DNA of 64,000 nt from assembly GCF_050948215.1 (NCBI RefSeq), contig NW_027488953.1:62001-126000 (forward strand). The letters run 5' to 3'. Under the pieces are notes generated by a model. The model did no database searches and was not told the origin of the DNA. It saw nothing but the letters and a program-made list of their open reading frames with translations. This document shows positions 41,150-52,740 of this stretch, piece by piece (position 1 is the stretch's first letter; each line of letters starts with the position of its first letter). The stretch comes from Halictus rubicundus. Lineage: Eukaryota > Arthropoda > Insecta > Hymenoptera > Halictidae. The position numbers were made by a program, and so were the translations under genes.

Positions 41150-44100
41150 CTATCCTATCCTATTCTCTATAATATCGTATCCTCTGTGCTATCCTTGCTC
41201 TATCCTATAATTTCATATATCCTATCCTATTCTCTATCCTATCCTATCCTATCATCTATCCTATTCTATACTCTATCCTATCCTATCCGCTATCCTATCC
41301 TATCCTCTTTCATATCCTATCCTATATCCTATCCAATCCCCTATCCTATCCTCTATCCTATCCTATCCTCTATCCTATCCTATCCTCTTATCCTATCCTA
41401 TCCTCTATCCTATCCTATCCTCTATCCTATCCTTTCCTCTATACTATCCTATCCTCTATCGTATCCTATCCTCTATCCTATCCAATCCTATATCCTATAC
41501 TCTATCATATCCTATCCTCTATCCTATCCTATCCTCTATCCGACCCTAACCTCTATCCTATCCTATCCTGTATCCTATCCTATCCTGTATCCTATCCTAT
41601 CCTCAATCCTATCTTATCTTCTATCCTATCCTATCCTCTATCCTATCCCATCCACTATCCTATCCTATCCTCTATCCTATCCTATCCTCTATCCTATCCT
41701 ATCTTCTATCCTATCATATCCTCTATCCTATCCTATCCTTTCTCCTATCCTATCCTCTATCCTATCCTATCCTCTATCCTATCCTATCCTCTATCCTATC
41801 CTATCCTCTATCCTATCCGATCCTCTATCCTATCCCATCCTCTATCCTATCCTATCCTCTATCCTATCCTATACTCTATCCTATCCTATCCTCTATCCCA
41901 TCCTATTCTCTATCCAATCCTATCCTATCCTCTATCGTATCCTATTCTCTATCCTATCCAATGCTATATCGTATCGCCTCTCCTATCCTATCCACTATCC
42001 TATCCTATCCTCTATCCTATCCCATCCTCTATCCTATCCTATCCTCTATCCTATCCTATCCTATCCTCTATCCTATCCTTTCCGCTATCCTATCCTATTC
42101 TCTATAATATCGTATCCTCTGTCCTATCCTTGCTCTATCCTATAATATCATATATCCTATCCTATTCTCTATCCTATCATCTATCCTATTCTATACTCTA
42201 TCCTATCCTATCCGCTATCCTATCCGATCCTCTATCCTATCCCATCCTCTATCCTATCCTATCCTCTATCATATCCTATCCTCTATCCTAGCCTATCCTC
42301 TATCCTATCCTATCCTGTATCCTATCCTATCCTCTATCCTATCCTATCCTCCATCCTATCCTATCCTCTATCCTATAATATCATCTATCCTATCCTATTC
42401 TCTATCCTATCCTATCCTCTATCCTATCCTATCTTCTATCCTATCATATCCTCTATCCTATCCTATCCTTTCTCCTATCCTATCCTCTATCCTATCCTAT
42501 CCTCTTACCCTATCCTATCCTCTATCCTATCCTATCCTCTATCCTATCCTATCCTCTATCCTATCCGATCCTCTATCCTATCCCATCCTCTATCCTATCC
42601 TATCCTCTATCCTATCCTATCCTCTATCCTAGCCTATCCTCTATCCTATCCTATCCTGTATCCTATCCTATCCTCTATCCTATCCTATCCTCTATCCTAT
42701 CCTATCCTCTATCCTATCCTTTCCGCTATCCAATCCTATCCTCTATAATATCGTATCCTCTGTCCTATCCTTGCTCTATCCTATAATGTCATATATTCTA
42801 TCCTATTCTCTATCCTATCCTATCCTATCATCTATCGTATCCTATCCTCTATCCTATCCTATCCTCTATCCGATCCTATCCTCTATCCTATCCTATACTC
42901 TGTCCTATCCTTTCCACTATCCTATCTTATGCTCTATCCTATCCTATCCTCCATCCTATCCTATCCTCTATCCTATCCTATCCTCTTATCCTCTATCCTA
43001 TCCTATCCTATCCTCTATCCTATCCTATCCTCTATCCTATCCTATCCTCTATCCTATCCCATCCTCTATCCTATCCGATCCTCTATCCTATCCCATCCTC
43101 TATCCTATCCTATCCTCTATCCTATCCTATCCTCTATCCTAGCCTATCCTCTATCCTATCCTATCCTGTATCCTATCCTATCCTCTATCCTATCCTATCC
43201 TCTATCCTATCCTATCCTCCATCCTATCCTATCCTCTATCCTATCCTATCCTCTATCCTATCCTATCCTCTACCCTATCCTATCCTCTATCCTATCCCAT
43301 ACTCTATCCTATCCTATCCTCTATCCTATCCTATCCTCTATCCTATCCTTTCCGCTATCCTATCCTATTCTCTATAATATCGTATCCTCTGTCCTATCCT
43401 TGCTCTATCCTATAATATCATATATCCTATCCTATTCTCTATCCTATCCTATCCTATCATCTATCCTATTCTATACTCTATCCTATCCTATCCGCTATCC
43501 TATCCTATCCTCTTTCATATCCTATCCTATATCCTATCCAATCCCCTATCCTATCCTCTATCCTATCCTATCCTCTATCCTATCCTATCCTCTATCCTAT
43601 CCTATCCTCTATCCTATCCTATCCTCTAGCCTATCCTATCCTCTATCCTATCCTATCCTCTATCCTATACTCTATCATATCCTATCCTCTATCCTACCCT
43701 ATCCTCTATCCGATCCTAACCTCTATCCTATCATATCCTCTATCCTATCCTATCCTTTCTCCTATCCTATCCTCTATCCTATCCTATCCTCTATCCTATC
43801 CTATCCTCTAACCTATCCTATCCTCTATCCTATCCGATCCTCTATCCTATCCTATCCTCTATCCTATCCTATCCTATCCTCTATCCTATCCTATCCTCTA
43901 TCCTATCCTTTCCTCTATACTATCCTATCCTCTATCGTATCCTATCCTCTATCCTATCCAATCCTATATCCTATACTCTATCATATCCTATCCTCTATCC
44001 TATCCTATCCTCTATCCGATCCTAACCTCTATCCTATCCTATCCTGTATCCTATCCTATCCTGTATCCTATCCTATCCTCAATCCTCTCCTATCTTCTAT

Positions 44101-45400
44101 CCTATCCTATCCTCTATCCTACCCTATCCTCTATCCTATCCTTTCCTCTATCCTAGCCTATCCCCTATCCTATCCTATCCTCTATCCTATCCTATCCTCT
44201 ATCCTATCCTATCCTCTATCCTATCCTATCCTCTATGCTATCCTCTATTCTATCCTATCCTATATCCTATCCTTTCCGCTAAACTATCCTATCCTCTATA
44301 ATATCGTATCCTCTGTCCTATCCTTGCTCTATCCTATAATATCACATATTCTATCCTATTATCTATCCTATCCTATCCTATCATCTATCGTATCCTATCC
44401 TCTATCGTATCCTATCCTCTATCCTATCCAATCCTATATCCTATCCTCTATCATATCTTATCCTCTATCCTATCCTATCCTTTATCCGATCCTATCCTCT
44501 ATCCTATCCTATACTCTGTCCTATCCTTTCCACTATCCTATCTTATGCTCTATCCTATCCTATCCTCCATCCTATCCTATCCTCTATCCTATCCTATCCT
44601 CTATCCTATCCTATCCTCTATCCTATCCTATCCTCTTATCCTATCCTATCCTCTATCCTATCCTATCCTCTTATCCTATCCTATCCTCTATCCTATCCTA
44701 TCCGATCCTCTATCCTATCCTATCCTCTATCCAATCCTTTTCTCTATACTATCCTATCCTCTATCGTATCCTATCCTCTACCCTATCCTATCCTATATCC
44801 TAGCCTATCCTCTATCCTATTGTATACTGTATCCTCTATCCTATCCTCTTATCCTATCCTATCCTCTATCCTATCCTATCCTCTATCCTATCCTATCCTC
44901 TATTATATCCGATCCTCTATCCTATCCGATCCACTATAATATCGTATCCTCTATCATATCCTATCCTCTTTCCTATAATATCATCTTTCCTATAATATCA
45001 TCTATCCTATCCTATTCTCTATCCTATCCTATACTCTATCCTATCCTCTCCTCTATCCCATCCTATTCTCTATCCAATCCTATCCTATCTTCTATCGTAT
45101 CCTATTCTCTATCCTATCCAATCCTATATCGTATACTCTATCTTATCTTATCCACTATCCTATCCTATCCTGTGTCCTATGCTATCCACTATCCTATCCT
45201 ATCCTCTATCCTATCCTATCCTCTATCCTATCCTATCCTCTATCCTATCCTATCCTTTATCCTATCCTATCCTCTATCCTATCCTATCCTCTATCCTATC
45301 CGATCCTCTATCCTATCCTATCCTCTATCCTATCCTATCCTCTATCATATCCTATCCTTTATCCTATCCTATCCTCTATCCTATCCTATCCTCTATCCTA
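41150..45400 (+). repeat. Super-repeat II, copy 2
   Basis: Carries the T-A-G-A-H order (TTG 41205, 42130, 42771, 43400, 44324) and the private words listed for 32.06-36.0 kb. Relative to copy 1 it gains about 390 bp between the A and G landmarks, then loses about 100 bp before H. Its right end overlaps the start of the 2301-bp HOR at about 44.85 kb, so the 2301-bp duplication probably postdates the super-repeat. Confidence 0.7.
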
Positions 45401-47150
45401 TCCGATCCGCTATCCTATCCTATCCTGTATCCTATCCTATCCTCTATCCTATCCTATCCTCTATCCTATCCTATCCTCTATCCTATCCTATCCTCTATCC
45501 TATCCTATCCTCTAACCTATCCTATCCTCTATCCTATCCGATCCTCTATCCTATCCCATCCTCTATCCTATCCTATCCTCTATCCTATCCTATACTCTAT
45601 CCTATCCTATCCTCTATCCCATCCTATTCTCTATCCAATCCTATCCTATCCTCTATCGTATCCTATTCTCTATCCTATCCAATCCTATATCGTATCGTCT
45701 ATCCTATCCTATCCACTATCCTATCCTATCCTCTATCCTATCCCATCCTCTATCCTATCCTATCCTGTATCCTATCCTATCCTCTATCCTATCCCATCCT
45801 CTATCCTATCCTATCCTCTATCCTATCCTATCCTCTATCCTATCCTTTCCGCTATCCTATCCTATTCTCTATAATATCGTATCCTCTGTCCTATCCTTGC
45901 TCTATCCTATAATATCATATATCCTATCCTATTCTCTATCCTATCATCTATCCTATTCTATACTCTATCCTATCCTATCCGCTATCCTATCCGATCCTCT
46001 ATCCTATCCCATCCTCTATCCTATCCTATCCTCTATCCTATCCTATCCTCTATCCTAGCCTATCCTCTATCCTATCCTATCCTGTATCCTATCCTATCCT
46101 CTATCCTATCCTATCCTCCATCCTATCCTATCCTCTATCCTATAATATCATCTATCCTATCCTATTCTCTATCCTATCCTATCCTCTATTCTATCCTATC
46201 TTCTATCCTATCATATCCTCTATCCTATCCTATCCTTTCTCCTATCCTATCCTCTATCCTATCCTATCCTCTTATCCTATCCTATCCTCTATCCTATCCT
46301 ATCCTCTATCCTATCCTATCCTCTATCCTATCCGATCCTCTATCCTATCCCATCCTCTATCCTATCCTATCCTCTATCCTATCCTATCCCCTATCCTATC
46401 CTCTATCCTATCCTATCCTCTATCCTATCCTATCCTCTATCCTATCCTATCCTCTATCCTATCCTATCCTCTATCCTATCCTATCCTCTATCCTATCCTA
46501 TCTTCTATCCTATCATATCCTCTATCCTATCCTATCCTTTCTCCTATCCTATCCTCTATCCTATCCTATCCTCTATCCTATCCTATCCTCTAACCTATCC
46601 TATCCTCTATCCTATCCGATCCTCTAACCTATCCCATCCTCTATCCTATCCTATCCTCTATCCTATCCTATACTCTATCCTATCCTATCCTCTATCCCAT
46701 CCTATTCTCTATCCAATCCTATCCTATCCTCTATCGTATCCTATTCTCTATCCTATCCAATCCTATATCGTATCGTCTATCCTATCCTATCCACTATCCT
46801 ATCCTATCCTCTATCCTATCCCATCCTCTACCCTATCCTATCCTATCCTCTATCCTATCCCATCCTCTATCCTATCCTATCCTCTATCCTATCCTATCCT
46901 CTATCCTATCCTTTCCGCTATCCTATCCTATTCTCTATAATATCGTATCCTCTGTCCTATCCTTGCTCTATCCTATAATATCATATATCCTATCCTATTC
47001 TCTATCCTATCATCTATCCTATTCTATACTCTATCATATCCTATCCGCTATCCTATCCGATCCTCTATCCTATCCCATCCTCTATCCTATCCTATCCTCT
47101 ATCCTATCCTATCCTCTATCCTAGCCTATCCTCTATCCTATACTATCCTG
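44850..47150 (+). repeat. 2301-bp HOR, copy 1
   Basis: Matches 47151-49451 at a constant offset of 2301 bp: TATTATATCCG 44901/47202, GCTATCCAC 45181/47482, TTG landmarks 45897/48198 and 46963/49264. Differences noticed are G/A at 45174/47475, A/T at 46879/49180, A/G at 47026/49327 and A/C at 47036/49337. I found no indel. Inside each copy two class A landmarks lie 1066 bp apart, a lower HOR level. Confidence 0.9.
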
Positions 47151-49451
47151 TATCCTATCCTATCCTCTATCCTATCCTATCCTCTATCCTATCCTATCCT
47201 CTATTATATCCGATCCTCTATCCTATCCGATCCACTATAATATCGTATCCTCTATCATATCCTATCCTCTTTCCTATAATATCATCTTTCCTATAATATC
47301 ATCTATCCTATCCTATTCTCTATCCTATCCTATACTCTATCCTATCCTCTCCTCTATCCCATCCTATTCTCTATCCAATCCTATCCTATCTTCTATCGTA
47401 TCCTATTCTCTATCCTATCCAATCCTATATCGTATACTCTATCTTATCTTATCCACTATCCTATCCTATCCTGTATCCTATGCTATCCACTATCCTATCC
47501 TATCCTCTATCCTATCCTATCCTCTATCCTATCCTATCCTCTATCCTATCCTATCCTTTATCCTATCCTATCCTCTATCCTATCCTATCCTCTATCCTAT
47601 CCGATCCTCTATCCTATCCTATCCTCTATCCTATCCTATCCTCTATCATATCCTATCCTTTATCCTATCCTATCCTCTATCCTATCCTATCCTCTATCCT
47701 ATCCGATCCGCTATCCTATCCTATCCTGTATCCTATCCTATCCTCTATCCTATCCTATCCTCTATCCTATCCTATCCTCTATCCTATCCTATCCTCTATC
47801 CTATCCTATCCTCTAACCTATCCTATCCTCTATCCTATCCGATCCTCTATCCTATCCCATCCTCTATCCTATCCTATCCTCTATCCTATCCTATACTCTA
47901 TCCTATCCTATCCTCTATCCCATCCTATTCTCTATCCAATCCTATCCTATCCTCTATCGTATCCTATTCTCTATCCTATCCAATCCTATATCGTATCGTC
48001 TATCCTATCCTATCCACTATCCTATCCTATCCTCTATCCTATCCCATCCTCTATCCTATCCTATCCTGTATCCTATCCTATCCTCTATCCTATCCCATCC
48101 TCTATCCTATCCTATCCTCTATCCTATCCTATCCTCTATCCTATCCTTTCCGCTATCCTATCCTATTCTCTATAATATCGTATCCTCTGTCCTATCCTTG
48201 CTCTATCCTATAATATCATATATCCTATCCTATTCTCTATCCTATCATCTATCCTATTCTATACTCTATCCTATCCTATCCGCTATCCTATCCGATCCTC
48301 TATCCTATCCCATCCTCTATCCTATCCTATCCTCTATCCTATCCTATCCTCTATCCTAGCCTATCCTCTATCCTATCCTATCCTGTATCCTATCCTATCC
48401 TCTATCCTATCCTATCCTCCATCCTATCCTATCCTCTATCCTATAATATCATCTATCCTATCCTATTCTCTATCCTATCCTATCCTCTATTCTATCCTAT
48501 CTTCTATCCTATCATATCCTCTATCCTATCCTATCCTTTCTCCTATCCTATCCTCTATCCTATCCTATCCTCTTATCCTATCCTATCCTCTATCCTATCC
48601 TATCCTCTATCCTATCCTATCCTCTATCCTATCCGATCCTCTATCCTATCCCATCCTCTATCCTATCCTATCCTCTATCCTATCCTATCCCCTATCCTAT
48701 CCTCTATCCTATCCTATCCTCTATCCTATCCTATCCTCTATCCTATCCTATCCTCTATCCTATCCTATCCTCTATCCTATCCTATCCTCTATCCTATCCT
48801 ATCTTCTATCCTATCATATCCTCTATCCTATCCTATCCTTTCTCCTATCCTATCCTCTATCCTATCCTATCCTCTATCCTATCCTATCCTCTAACCTATC
48901 CTATCCTCTATCCTATCCGATCCTCTAACCTATCCCATCCTCTATCCTATCCTATCCTCTATCCTATCCTATACTCTATCCTATCCTATCCTCTATCCCA
49001 TCCTATTCTCTATCCAATCCTATCCTATCCTCTATCGTATCCTATTCTCTATCCTATCCAATCCTATATCGTATCGTCTATCCTATCCTATCCACTATCC
49101 TATCCTATCCTCTATCCTATCCCATCCTCTACCCTATCCTATCCTATCCTCTATCCTATCCCATCCTCTATCCTATCCTTTCCTCTATCCTATCCTATCC
49201 TCTATCCTATCCTTTCCGCTATCCTATCCTATTCTCTATAATATCGTATCCTCTGTCCTATCCTTGCTCTATCCTATAATATCATATATCCTATCCTATT
49301 CTCTATCCTATCATCTATCCTATTCTGTACTCTATCCTATCCTATCCGCTATCCTATCCGATCCTCTATCCTATCCCATCCTCTATCCTATCCTATCCTC
49401 TATCCTATCCTATCCTCTATCCTAGCCTATCCTCTATCCTATACTATCCTG
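47151..49451 (+). repeat. 2301-bp HOR, copy 2
   Basis: Tandem copy of 44850-47150, with the junction near 47150. After about 49480 the sequence departs from copy 1 (TCCTCCATCC instead of TCCTCTATCC). With landmarks at 45897, 46963, 48198 and 49264, spacing alternates 1066, 1235, 1066, as expected for a duplicated two-landmark unit. Confidence 0.9.
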
Positions 49452-50284
49452 TATCCTATCCTATCCTCTATCCTATCCTATCCTCCATCCTATCCTATCC
49501 TCTATCCTATAATATCATCTATCCTATCCTATTCTCTATCCTATCCTATCCTCTATCCTATCCTATCTTCTATCCTATCATATCCTCTATCCTATCCTAT
49601 CCTTTCTCCTATCCTATCCTCTATCCTATCCTATCCTCTTATCCTATCCTATCCTCTATCCTATCCTATCCTCTATCCTATCCTATCCTCTATCCTATCC
49701 GATCCTCTATCCTATCCCATCCTCTATCCTATCCTATCCTCTATCCTATCCCATCCTCTATCCTATCCTATCCTCTATCCTATCCTATCCTCTATCCTAT
49801 CCTATCTTCTATCCTATCATATCCTCTATCCTATCCTATCCTTTCTCCTATCCTATCCTCTATCCTATCCTATCCTCTTATCCTATCCTATCCTCTATCC
49901 TATCCTATCTTCTATCCTATCATATCCTCTATCCTATCCTATCCTTTCTCCTATCCTATCCTCTATCCTATCCTATCCTCTTATCCTATCCTATCCTCTA
50001 TCCTATCCTATCCTCTATCCTATCCTATCCTCTATCCTATCCGATCCTCTATCCTATCCCATCCTCTATCCTATCCCATCCTCTATCCTATCCTATCCTC
50101 TATCCTATCCTATACTCTATCCTATCCTATCCTCTATCGTATCCTATTCTCTATCCTATCCAATCCTATATCGTATCGTCTATCCTATCCTATCCACTAT
50201 CCTATCCTATCCTCTATCCTATCCCATCCTCTATCCTATCCTATCCTGTATCCTATCCTATCCTCTATCCTATCCTATCCTCCA
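49452..50284 (+). repeat. Satellite with short tandem duplication near 49.8-50.0 kb
   Basis: A word series ATCTTCTATCC, CATATCC, CTTTCTCC, CCTCTTATCC occurs near 49566 and then twice in tandem (TCTTCTATCC at 49805 and 49908, 103 bp apart). The rest is near-consensus with one ATATCGTATCGTC word near 50170. Confidence 0.7.
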
Positions 50285-51735
50285 TCCTATCCTATCCTCT
50301 ATCCTATAATATCATCTATCCTATCCTATTCTCTATCCTATCCTATCCTCTATCCTATCCTATCTTCTATCCTATCATATCCTCTATCCTATCCTATCCT
50401 TTCTCCTATCCTATCCTCTATCCTATCCTATCCTCTTATCCTATCCTATCCTCTATCCTATCCTATCCTCTATCCTATCCTATCCTCTATCCTATCCGAT
50501 CCTCTATCCTATCCCATCCTCTATCCTATCCTATCCTCTATCCTATCCTATCCTCTATCCTAGCCTATCCTCTATCCTATCCTATCCTGTATCCTGTCCT
50601 ATCCTCTATCCTATCCTATCCTCTATCCTATCCTATCCTCTATCCTATCCTTTCCGCTATCCTATCCTATCCTCTATAATATCGTATCCTCTGTCCTATC
50701 CTTGCTCTATCCTATAATGTCATATATTCTATCCTATTCTCTATCCTATCCTATCCTATCATCTATCGTATCCTATCCTCTATCCTACCCTATCCTCTAT
50801 CCGATCCTATCCTCTATCCTATCCTATACTCTGTCCTATCCTTTCCACTATCCTATCTTATGCTCTATCCTATCCTATCCTCCATCCTATCCTATCCTCT
50901 ATCCTATCCTATCCTCTTATCCTCTATCCTATCCTATCCTACCCTCTATCCTATCCTATCCTCTATCCTATCCTATCCTCTATCCTATCCTATCCTCTAT
51001 CCTATCCTATCCTCTATCCTATCCGATCCTCTATCCTATCCCATCCTCTATCCTATCCTATCCTCTATCCTATCCTATCCTCTATCCTAGCCTATCCTCT
51101 ATCCTATCCTATCCTGTATCCTATCCTATCCTCTATCCTATCCTATCCTCTATCCTATCCTACCCTCTATCCTATCCTATCCTCTATACTATCCTATCCT
51201 CTATCCTATCCTATCCTCTATCCTATCCCATACTCTATCCTATCCTATCCTCTATCCTATCCTATCCTCTATCCTATAATATCATCTATCCTATCCTATT
51301 CTCTATCCTATCCTATCCTCTATCCTATCCTATCTTCTATCCTATCATATCCTCTATCCTATCCTATCCTTTCTCCTATCCTATCCTCTATCCTATCCTA
51401 TCCTCTTATCCTATCCTATCCTCTATCCTATCCTATCCTCTATCCTATCCTATCCTCTATCCTATCCGATCCTCTATCCTATCCCATCCTCTATCCTATC
51501 CTATCCTCTATCCTATCCTATCCTCTATCCTAGCCTATCCTCTATCCTATCCTATCCTGTATCCTGTCCTATCCTCTATCCTATCCTATCCTCTATCCTA
51601 TCCTATCCTCTATCCTATCCTTTCCGCTATCCTATCCTATTCTCTATAATATCGTATCCTCCGTCCTATCCTTGCTCTATCCTATAATATCATATATCCT
51701 ATCCTATTCTCTATCCTATCCTATCCTATCATCTA
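50285..51735 (+). repeat. 970-bp-spaced HOR pair with landmark class switch
   Basis: AATATCATC at 50308/51278, the rare GTATCCTGTCC (GTCC at 50595/51565) and the TTG landmarks 50702/51672 are all 970 bp apart. About 480 bp are shared. Unlike other HOR pairs the landmarks differ in class: the first is G, with CTCTATAATATCG preceded by CCTATCCT. The second is A, with CTCCGTCC and CCTATTCT upstream. Confidence 0.8.
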
Positions 51736-52740
51736 TCCTATTCTATACTCTATCCTATCCTATCCGCTATCCTATCCTATCCTCTTTCATATCCTATCCT
51801 ATATCCTACCCAATCCCCTATCCTATCCTCTATCCTATCCTATCCTCTATCCTATCCTATCCTCCATCCTATCCTATCCTCTATCCTATCCTATCCTCTA
51901 CCCTATCCTATCCTCTATCCTATCCTATCCTCTATCCTATCCTATCCTCTATCCTATACTATCCTGTATCCTATCCTATCCTGTATCCTATCCTATCCTC
52001 TATCCTATCCTATCCTCTATCCTATCCTATCCTCTATCCTATCCTATCCTGTATCCTATCCTATCCTCTATCCTATCCTATCTTCTATCCTATCCTATCC
52101 TCTATCCTATCCTTTCCGCTATCCTATCCTATCCTCCATAATATCGTATCCTCTGTCCTATCCTTGCTCTATCCTATAATGTCATATATTCTATCCTATT
52201 CTCTATCCTATCCTATCCTATCATCTATCGTATCCTATCCTCTATCGTATCCTATCCTCTATCCTATCCAATCCTATATCCTATGCTCTATAATATATCT
52301 TATCCTCTATCCTATCCTATCCTTTATCCGATCCTATCCTCTATCCTATCCTATACTCTGTCCTATCCTTTCCACTATCCTATCTTATGCTCTATCCTAT
52401 CCTATCCTCCATCCCATCCTAACCTCTATCCTATCCTATCCTCTATCCTATCCTATACTCTGTCCTATCCTTTCCACTATCCTACCTTATGCTCTATCCT
52501 ATCCTATCCTCCATCCTATCCTATCCTCTATCCTATCCTATCCGATCCTCTATCCTATCCTATCCTCTATCCAATCCTTTTCTCTATACTATCCTATCCT
52601 CTATCGTATCCTATCCTCTACCCTATCCTATCCTATATCCTAGCCTATCCTCTATCCTATCCTATCCTGTATCCTCTATCCTATCCTCTTATCCTATCCT
52701 ATCCTCTATCCTATCCTATCCTCTATCCTATCCTATCCTC
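51736..52740 (+). repeat. Last domain-1 segment
   Basis: Includes the last CTCTTTCATATCC / CCAATCCCC series (near 51781-51820) and the last landmark (class G, TTG 52164). ATGCTC words lie near 52388 and 52489 and the last CCAATCCTTTTCTC word at 52571. After this the domain-1 words stop. Confidence 0.75.

Larger units (their letters stand above)
1..52740 (+). repeat. Domain 1: array with CTGTCC/TTGCTC landmarks
   Basis: This part is marked by about 48 copies of the landmark CTGTCCTATCCTTGCTC, first at about 322 and last at about 52152, spaced from about 250 to 2800 bp. Other words recurring here are CCGCTATCC, CTCTTTCATATCC followed by CCAATCCCC, and CTTATGCTC preceded by CTTTCCACTATCC. The landmarks fall into four classes by the word after TTGCTCTATCC. 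Class A has ATATCATATATCC, class G has ATGTCATATATTC, class H has ATATCACATATTC, and class T has ATTTCATATATCC with CTGTGC upstream. The classes let HOR copies be traced by eye. Confidence 0.85.

Noticed and set aside
334..52164. TATAAT words (in CCTATAATATC) as bacterial -10 boxes, or TATA-like promoters
   Set aside because: They are single-base variants of the repeat word CTATCC that recur with the landmark. There is no -35 partner, no gene downstream and no reason to expect a bacterial genome.
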